A stretch of DNA of 18,210 nucleotides from Thermoplasmatota archaeon (lineage in GTDB: Archaea; Thermoplasmatota; E2; DHVEG-1). Shown here one piece after another: positions 13,216-18,210 of this stretch. The stretch covers positions 1-18,210 of the forward strand of contig JALHTX010000045.1 of NCBI GenBank assembly GCA_022866015.1, in the 5' to 3' direction. Position 1 is the first letter of the stretch. Every line of letters starts with the position of its first letter. Below the pieces are notes generated by a model. The model was not told the DNA's origin and made no database searches. It was given only the letters and a program-made list of their open reading frames with translations. Position numbers and translations under genes: made by a program.

Positions 13216-15078
13216 ATGCAAGAACAAGGAAAAAAAGATATCGTCGGTTATATCTATGGAGATGTAGGTAGTACTAATTTTAATTTTGTAGTAAATGGAC
13301 ACACTTTGCGTAAGTTTGATTATATTCTTGCGCCTCATAATGAAGGTAACATGCTTGCGCAGATAATGGATCTAAAAGAGATAAGTGATTTAAAATTTGA
13401 AGATGCAACTACGATGATGCAGTCTGGCGGGATAAATAACACTATTAAAACTAGTACTTCTGCAATTGCAGATGTTATTGGTTATCGTGATCAGGAAGGT
13501 ATTCTTCAAAGTCCTCTTACACCATTTAGTTCAGGTGCTGCAGTTATGCTTGCAAATGAGGATTTAATTCGTAGTGTTTTAGGTCTTAGTGCAAGTAAAG
13601 AAAACGGTGCATATATTGGTCTTCTGAAAGGTCATGACCTCCAAGTTTTTCTAAATATTGATGCTTTAGTTCAGAAACATATATGTATTCTTGCAAAAAC
13701 TGGTGGTGGTAAAAGTTATGCGTGTGGTGTTTTAGTTGAAGAGCTTCTAAAACATGATGTACCACTTGTAATTATTGATACACACGGAGAGTATCATTCT
13801 TTAACTGAACCTAATAAAAGCCGAAAAGACCAGAAAAACATGGAACGTTTTAAAGTTAAAAAACATGATTATAAAGACCAAATAACTGAGTATTCACCTG
13901 TTGGCGGCAGAGGAAATATAAAACATCTAACCTTAAATGGTATAAATTTAAAAGCCATTGAAATTATAGATTTACTATCTGCAAAATTATCTGGACCACA
14001 AGTAGGTGTTTTATATCAAGCAATCAAAGAAGTAAAAGAATACAAATCAGTTTATAGCTTGCGGGATATAGTTGATGCAGTGAGTCGCAGTAAAAGCAAT
14101 GCTAGATGGAATGTTATAGCATCACTTACATCACTTGATGACAGCGGTATTTTTTCTGATAATGGAACATCTACTAGTGAACTTGTTAAAAAAGGTAAAT
14201 GTGCACTTATAAACATGAAAGGTATTGCACCTGATGTACAGGATGTAGTAGTTGCACGTATTACAAAAGAACTTTTTGAGGACAGAAAATCAGGTAAAAT
14301 CCAACCATTCCTTCTAATTGTCGAAGAAGCACATAATTATTGTCCAGAACAAGGTTTGGGAAAAAAAGTTTCTTCAAATATCTTAAGAACTATTGCTTCA
14401 GAGGGTCGTAAATTTGGAATGGGTCTATGTATTGTTTCTCAGCGTCCTGCAAAAGTAGATAAAAATATTATATCTCAATGTAACACAAATATTATTTTAA
14501 AGGTTACAAACCCTAATGACTTAAAAGCGATTATTTCATCAGTCGAAGGACTTACAAGCCAAACATATGACGAGATACAACGCCTACCTATTGGTGTCGG
14601 CCTTATATCTGGTGCAGGCCTTCAGATGCCACTTATGGTTGAGATTCGTACACGTGAAACCAATCATGGCGGTAAATCAGTTGAAATCTCAAATAAAGGT
14701 GACGATGATAATTCTGAACCAACAGAACCAGATATTCCAATGGTAAAAATAGCAAAAACAGAACCGATGACACATACAGCACCAAAACCTGCTGTTGAAA
14801 AAACACCTACTGTAACAGAAAAAGCACAAAACGTTGGACGTGTAGCAAAAAGACTAGGCTGGGTTGATACAGAAGATCCTGATAAAGCAATTAAAGCACT
14901 TACTAAAGAAGCAGAGAAAATGAATGAAAACGTATACAAGTATCTTGATTCTCTTTCAAAGCTTGCTGACGACTTTTGTACATCTGAAAATCCAAAATGT
15001 ATAAAATGCCCAATGGGACAAGGATGCAAATATAGAATGTCTTTACATACTCAGAAAAAAGGTTTATTTAAAAGATAA
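13216..15078 (+). CDS. herA: HerA-like hexameric ATPase with C-terminal Fe-S cysteine signature
   Basis: 620 residues. HerA-FtsK family ATPases translocate DNA, typically with NurA nuclease in archaeal end resection. Residues ~1-115 fit the HAS-barrel. The motor shows Walker A AKTGGGKS (160-167), VIIDTHGEYH (185-194), Walker B LLIVEEAHNY (366-375), SEGRKFG (395-401) with candidate arginine finger Arg398, and VSQRPAKVDKNI (407-418). After ~490 comes a Pro/Thr/Glu linker, then a helical segment and Cys588-x6-Cys595-x2-Cys598-x5-Cys604, the exact spacing and local sequence (ENPKCIKCP) of the endonuclease III/MutY [4Fe-4S] loop. Typical HerA lacks this tail and is about 500 residues, so this may be a paralogue. 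No nurA is in the window. The lipoprotein gene follows after two bases. The ATPase call is firm; DNA-end resection is inference, and the gene symbol is by family only. Confidence 0.85.
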   Translation: MQEQGKKDIVGYIYGDVGSTNFNFVVNGHTLRKFDYILAPHNEGNMLAQIMDLKEISDLKFEDATTMMQSGGINNTIKTSTSAIADVIGYRDQEGILQSPLTPFSSGAAVMLANEDLIRSVLGLSASKENGAYIGLLKGHDLQVFLNIDALVQKHICILAKTGGGKSYACGVLVEELLKHDVPLVIIDTHGEYHSLTEPNKSRKDQKNMERFKVKKHDYKDQITEYSPVGGRGNIKHLTLNGINLKAIEIIDLLSAKLSGPQVGVLYQAIKEVKEYKSVYSLRDIVDAVSRSKSNARWNVIASLTSLDDSGIFSDNGTSTSELVKKGKCALINMKGIAPDVQDVVVARITKELFEDRKSGKIQPFLLIVEEAHNYCPEQGLGKKVSSNILRTIASEGRKFGMGLCIVSQRPAKVDKNIISQCNTNIILKVTNPNDLKAIISSVEGLTSQTYDEIQRLPIGVGLISGAGLQMPLMVEIRTRETNHGGKSVEISNKGDDDNSEPTEPDIPMVKIAKTEPMTHTAPKPAVEKTPTVTEKAQNVGRVAKRLGWVDTEDPDKAIKALTKEAEKMNENVYKYLDSLSKLADDFCTSENPKCIKCPMGQGCKYRMSLHTQKKGLFKR

Positions 15079-15080
15079 AG

Positions 15081-16181
15081 ATGAATAAAAAAAAGAACTT
15101 GTTGATATGTATTTTTATTCTTTCTTTTTTAGTTTTAAGTGGTTGTCTTAATGATGATAGTATCACATATGAATCTCATCCAACAAAAATTAATTATAAA
15201 ATAAGATATGGTTATTTTATAAACTCTACAGGAACTGGAAATTATGAAATAAAATACGACTCTGATATACCTGAAGTTTTATCACCTGGAACTATTTCCT
15301 ATAAAATTATAAATAATACATATAGTCATGAAATAAAAAAGGTTGTAAACAATCAAATGATAAGATGGGATATATCTGACAAAGATAATAATAAATATAT
15401 TCTTGGCGTTGAAACCGATGTTGTAGCACAAAGTTTTATTGTTAAAGAATTAAACGGTGAAAATGCACTAACAATTGATGAAATTAAAACAGATCACACT
15501 GAACTAATCGAGCAGTATTGCAAACCACAAATAGATAATAATATAGTCTATGTAGACCCAGATAATCCAGATATTAAAAATATAGCTGAGAACGTTTTAT
15601 TAGAAACAGGTATAAACAATTCTCTTATTGTTGCAAAAAACCTTTTTATATGGCTTAAAAATAATACAAGCTATAAAACGCATCCTGATGACTATACTGT
15701 TCAGACAGCATCTAAAACATGCCAGGATAAAACAGGGGACTGCGATGACTTATCAGTTCTTTATATATCAATTTGCAGTGCTTTAGAAATACCTGCACGT
15801 TTCATACGCGGAATACTAATAGATTATGATTTCGAAGAAATATCTGCAACACCTCATGCGTGGGTAGAAGTTTTTGTAGGTCCAACTCTTGGTATAAACG
15901 GTTGGATACCAGTTGAATGCGCAGGTACTGCAAAAGGTTCTGATAAAATTCAAACAGAGATATATCAAAATTTTGGAGTAGAAAGTGCTGATCATCTAAG
16001 ACTATTTACAGGAGATGGAAGCAATGAATCCCTTAATATATCAATGTCTGGCCCAAGTTTCACCAGCTATAGTAATGATATAATAATAGAAGCGGAAGCA
16101 TTCTTAGAAATTACAAACTATGAAATTCTTCAAAAAAACGAGTTATATGTAGATGAAAATGGTTACAGGAAATATAAATAA
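15081..16181 (+). CDS. Transglutaminase-like exported lipoprotein
   Basis: 366 residues. The N-terminus has a signal peptide with lipobox LSGC (Cys22), predicting an anchored protein on the outer face. Residues ~180-285 are a transglutaminase-like cysteine-protease core: Cys221 in KTGDCDDLSVLYIS, His259 in TPHAWVEVFVG, and Glu279 in WIPVECAG where the third triad residue is normally Asp. Microbial members mostly act as proteases or amidases rather than cross-linkers. The region before it (40-140) is beta-rich and not recognised. It starts two bases after the HerA stop without a clear ribosome binding site, so translation is probably coupled, odd for a surface protein next to a DNA motor. A hairpin and T-run follow. 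Confidence 0.85.
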   Translation: MNKKKNLLICIFILSFLVLSGCLNDDSITYESHPTKINYKIRYGYFINSTGTGNYEIKYDSDIPEVLSPGTISYKIINNTYSHEIKKVVNNQMIRWDISDKDNNKYILGVETDVVAQSFIVKELNGENALTIDEIKTDHTELIEQYCKPQIDNNIVYVDPDNPDIKNIAENVLLETGINNSLIVAKNLFIWLKNNTSYKTHPDDYTVQTASKTCQDKTGDCDDLSVLYISICSALEIPARFIRGILIDYDFEEISATPHAWVEVFVGPTLGINGWIPVECAGTAKGSDKIQTEIYQNFGVESADHLRLFTGDGSNESLNISMSGPSFTSYSNDIIIEAEAFLEITNYEILQKNELYVDENGYRKYK

Positions 16182-16199
16182 AAGAAATTAAAAAACGTA

Positions 16200-16243
16200 T
16201 TGATAATGATGAATTATCAAAAAAAATTACAATTATTTTTTAG
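16200..16243 (+). terminator. Hairpin plus T-run after the lipoprotein gene
   Basis: TTGATAAT (16200-16207) pairs with ATTATCAA (16213-16220) around loop GATGA, followed after an A-rich stretch by six Ts at about 16236-16241. Both strands show T-runs or A-runs, so it could end the upstream transcript. The stem is weak and AT-rich. Confidence 0.4.
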
Positions 16244-16281
16244 TCAAAAAACTAAGTTAAAAAAATTAATTATTTTTACCT

Positions 16282-16296
16282 AAAAGATTTAAATAT
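16282..16296 (+). promoter_or_regulatory. Promoter core of the ribosomal-protein/EF-2 cluster
   Basis: AAAAGATTTAAATAT contains a purine-rich BRE-like part and a TTTAAATA TATA element. It predicts initiation around 16316-16320 and a short leader bearing AAGAGGTGA. Its first part repeats exactly the AAAGATTTAAAT found at 1922-1933. Confidence 0.6.
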
Positions 16297-16340
16297 TAAA
16301 AGTGCATACTGCGTTACCCTATTCATAAGAGGTGAACAAC

Positions 16341-16772
16341 TTGGGCAAAGGAATAAATGCAGCAAGAAAGCTAAAAAAATCCAGAAAACAACAACTCTGG
16401 AATGACCGTTACTACAAAAAACGTGTACTGCGACTCAAAGAAAAAGCAGATCCACTTGAAGGTACAGCGCAAGCCAGAGGAATTGTTATAGAAAAAGTAG
16501 GAATAGAAGCAAAACAACCTAACTCTGCGATTCGTAAATGCGTTAAGATACAACTAATAAAAAATGGTAGACAAATAACTGCTTTTGCACCTGGAAACAA
16601 TGCTATTAGTTTTATTGATGAACACGACGAAGTAATAGTAGAAGGGATAGGTGGACGTATGGGACGTTCATATGGTGATATACCTGGTGTTCGTTTCAAA
16701 GTAATAAAAGTAAATGATATATCTTTAAATGAAATGATTAAAGGCAAAGTCGAAAAGGCAATGAGACGATAA
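16341..16772 (+). CDS. rps12: 30S ribosomal protein S12 (uS12)
   Basis: 143 residues from a TTG start. uS12 lies at the decoding centre of the small subunit. The archaeal family starts MGKG-AARKL, as here (MGKGINAARKLKKSRK), and carries QARGIVIEKVGIEAKQPNSAIRKCV (about 44-68) with the decoding-site PNSAIRK, then GRMGRSYGDIPGVRFKV. I prefer TTG at 16341 over the in-frame GTG at 16332 because that GTG is itself part of the binding site AAGAGGTGA (16327-16335), which lies five bases before TTG, and because the family starts there. First gene of an uS12-uS7-EF-2 cluster, the archaeal form of the str operon; uS7 follows after two bases. Confidence 0.95.
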   Translation: MGKGINAARKLKKSRKQQLWNDRYYKKRVLRLKEKADPLEGTAQARGIVIEKVGIEAKQPNSAIRKCVKIQLIKNGRQITAFAPGNNAISFIDEHDEVIVEGIGGRMGRSYGDIPGVRFKVIKVNDISLNEMIKGKVEKAMRR

Positions 16773-16774
16773 AT

Positions 16775-17368
16775 ATGACAAAAAAAATAGATAACCAAAA
16801 AACAAATAATTTCTTTCCAATGCTATCTAAATACAACATGAACGAAGTAAAAATAGAAGACCAAGGACTTGCACGATACATAAACCTAGAAACAGAAAAC
16901 ATCTACAAGGGCGGAGCCTACAACAACAAACTTTTTGCAAAATCAAAAATGCCAATAGTTGAAAGACTAATAAATAACATTATGAGAACAGAAAACTACA
17001 ATGGTAAAAAAACAAAAGCCTACAAAGTCGTATATGAAGCTTTTGAAATAATTGATAAAAAAACAAAGAAAAACCCAATGCAAGTATTCATAGATGCACT
17101 TCAAAACTCAGCTCCGAAAGAAGAAACAACACGTCTAAGATTTGGTGGAATAAATGTTCCAAAAGCAGTAGATGTATCACCTCAAAGAAGACTTGATGTA
17201 GCAATTAGAAACATTACACTAGGAACATTAAATGCAACATATAAAAACAAAAAAAGCGTAGAAAACTGTCTTGCAGATGAAATAATAAAAGCTTCAAAAA
17301 ACGATGTATCATCCTTTGCAGTCGCCAAGAAAAACGATGCTGAAAGAATTGCAAAATCAGCAAGATAA
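16775..17368 (+). CDS. rps7: 30S ribosomal protein S7 (uS7)
   Basis: 197 residues, an archaeal length. uS7 initiates assembly of the 3' domain of 16S rRNA in the small-subunit head. Visible family blocks are VERLINNIMRTENYNGKKTKAYKV after the N-terminal extension (residues about 60-84), VFIDALQNSAPKEETTRLRFGGI (104-126), DVSPQRRLDVAIRNIT (133-148) and the C-terminal KSVENCLADEIIKASKND with AKKNDAERIAKSAR. The ATG is two bases after the uS12 stop (TAAATATG) with no clear binding site, which suggests translational coupling. EF-2 begins 48 bases after its stop. Confidence 0.96.
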   Translation: MTKKIDNQKTNNFFPMLSKYNMNEVKIEDQGLARYINLETENIYKGGAYNNKLFAKSKMPIVERLINNIMRTENYNGKKTKAYKVVYEAFEIIDKKTKKNPMQVFIDALQNSAPKEETTRLRFGGINVPKAVDVSPQRRLDVAIRNITLGTLNATYKNKKSVENCLADEIIKASKNDVSSFAVAKKNDAERIAKSAR

Positions 17369-17377
17369 AAAAGTTGG

Positions 17378-17387
17378 TTTATAATTT
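17378..17387 (+). promoter_or_regulatory. Possible separate promoter of the EF-2 gene
   Basis: TTTATAATTT in the 48-base uS7-EF-2 gap is placed so that initiation would fall near 17405-17409, on top of the binding site GAGGT (17405-17409). It could give EF-2 an extra, short-leader transcript besides read-through from the uS12 promoter. Confidence 0.3.
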
Positions 17388-17416
17388 AAAGATTATTACG
17401 ATTAGAGGTAAAAAGT

Positions 17417-18210
17417 ATGGGTAAGAAAGAAGATAATATTAGTAAAGCAACAAATTTAATGAATAAACTAAGTCAAATTCGAAATATTGATATTGCTGCT
17501 CATATTGATCATGGCAAAACTACTTTTTCAGACAACCTACTCGCAGGCTGCGGTATGATGAGTGAAGAGCTTGCAGGTAAACAACCAGTCCTTGATTATG
17601 ATGAACAAGAACAAGCACGAGGCATTACAATCAATGCTGCATCAGCAAGTATGGTTCACGAGTTTAGAGGAAAACAATACCTAATAAACCTAATAGATAC
17701 ACCAGGACACGTTGACTTTGGAGGAGACGTAACACGTGCGATGCGTGCAGTAGATGGTTGTATAGTCTTAGTCTGCGCAGTAGAAGGAGCAATGCCACAA
17801 ACAGAAACAGTTTTACGTCAAGCATTACGTGAAAAAGTCAAACCTGTTCTTTTCATAAATAAAGTTGATCGTCTCATAAATGAACTTCGAGTAACCCCGG
17901 AAGAAATGCAACAACGTTTCATAAAAATCATTACAAGATTCAATGAGCTACTCAACAAAACAGTTCCAGATGAATTCAAAGGCAAATGGAATGTAAAAGT
18001 AGAAGATGGAACTGTTGCATTCGGCTCTGCTTTTCATAACTGGGCAACAAGTGTACCATATATGAAAAAAAGTGGTCTTACTTTTAAAAATATTTATGAT
18101 TACTGTAACACTGAAACCCAAAAAGAACTAGCAAATAAATCACCAATACATGAAGTAATACTTGATATGGTCGTAGACCATTTACCAAACCCTGCCGTAG
18201 CACAAAAATA
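17417..18210 (+). CDS. fusA: Elongation factor 2, N-terminal part (runs off window)
   Basis: First 264 codons of archaeal EF-2 (aEF-2), the translocation GTPase. The G domain is complete in its key motifs: G1 AHIDHGKT (28-35), G2 RGIT (68-71), G3 DTPGH (94-98), G4 NKVD (148-151). Archaeal/eukaryotic character shows in SQIRNIDIAAHIDHGKTT, GITINAASASMVHEF and FGGDVTRAMRAVDGCIVLV. The ATG has GAGGT seven bases upstream. The diphthamide-bearing histidine lies in the missing C-terminal half; the presence of dph5 in the same window implies that it is modified. It completes the uS12-uS7-EF-2 cluster. Nothing in the visible part is truncated or altered. Confidence 0.96.
   Translation, partial: MGKKEDNISKATNLMNKLSQIRNIDIAAHIDHGKTTFSDNLLAGCGMMSEELAGKQPVLDYDEQEQARGITINAASASMVHEFRGKQYLINLIDTPGHVDFGGDVTRAMRAVDGCIVLVCAVEGAMPQTETVLRQALREKVKPVLFINKVDRLINELRVTPEEMQQRFIKIITRFNELLNKTVPDEFKGKWNVKVEDGTVAFGSAFHNWATSVPYMKKSGLTFKNIYDYCNTETQKELANKSPIHEVILDMVVDHLPNPAVAQK

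Noticed and set aside
14664..15029. A 121-codon open frame on the minus strand inside the HerA-like gene
   Set aside because: It lies opposite the low-complexity Pro/Thr/Lys linker and Fe-S tail of HerA; the product is a Ser/Phe-rich shadow without a family, and the plus-strand frame has clear motifs.
16202..16220. ATGATGA in the loop region after the lipoprotein gene as a box C motif
   Set aside because: It is explained by an AT-rich hairpin; no CTGA box D at a suitable distance.
16332..16340. GTG at 16332 as start of uS12
   Set aside because: That GTG is part of the ribosome binding site AAGAGGTGA, and the family begins MGKG, which fits the TTG at 16341.

Overview
The window is AT-rich archaeal DNA. 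Archaeal signs are the uS12-uS7-EF-2 cluster, a diphthine synthase (a eukaryote/archaea-type enzyme), a HerA-type ATPase, TATA-type promoters about 25 bases before starts, and several starts with almost no leader. A secreted gingipain-like C25 peptidase beside a secreted M28 peptidase would fit a protein-degrading member of the Thermoplasmatota (for example the MBG-D/Thermoprofundales type). That placement is inference from gene content, not from a phylogeny.

Layout. 1-1835 (minus): the 5' end of purF, then a two-gene operon in which a stand-alone Lrp/AsnC-type ligand-binding (RAM) domain overlaps by 4 bases a ten-helix DMT-like transporter that itself ends in a RAM domain. 1969-2157 (plus): a small conserved archaeal protein whose promoter core is identical over 12 bases to that of the ribosomal-protein cluster. 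2226-9332: a block of exported proteins (C25 peptidase, M28 peptidase, and a large protein with a glutamine-amidotransferase/BPL_N-like core) with a phosphoglucose isomerase between them. 9605-9675: tRNA-Cys(GCA). 9720-10195: a compositionally odd island holding a strongly structured, GC-rich candidate RNA and a doubtful 75-codon frame rich in TTC codons.

10299-12217: two intramembrane proteases in convergent orientation, a rhomboid with a C-terminal zinc ribbon and a presenilin-like A22 aspartyl protease, whose stop codons share TTAA. 12361-16181: dph5, a HerA-like ATPase carrying an endonuclease III-type four-cysteine Fe-S signature at its C-terminus, and a transglutaminase-like lipoprotein two bases after it. 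16341-18210: uS12, uS7 and the 5' part of EF-2, running off the end of the window.

Functional links: Dph5 makes the diphthamide precursor on EF-2, encoded about 4 kb downstream. C25 and M28 enzymes would take external protein to peptides and amino acids, and the RAM-transporter pair is a plausible amino-acid-sensing transport unit. The two most unusual items are the RAM-transporter pair with its free RAM partner and the structured RNA island after tRNA-Cys; the HerA Fe-S signature comes next.
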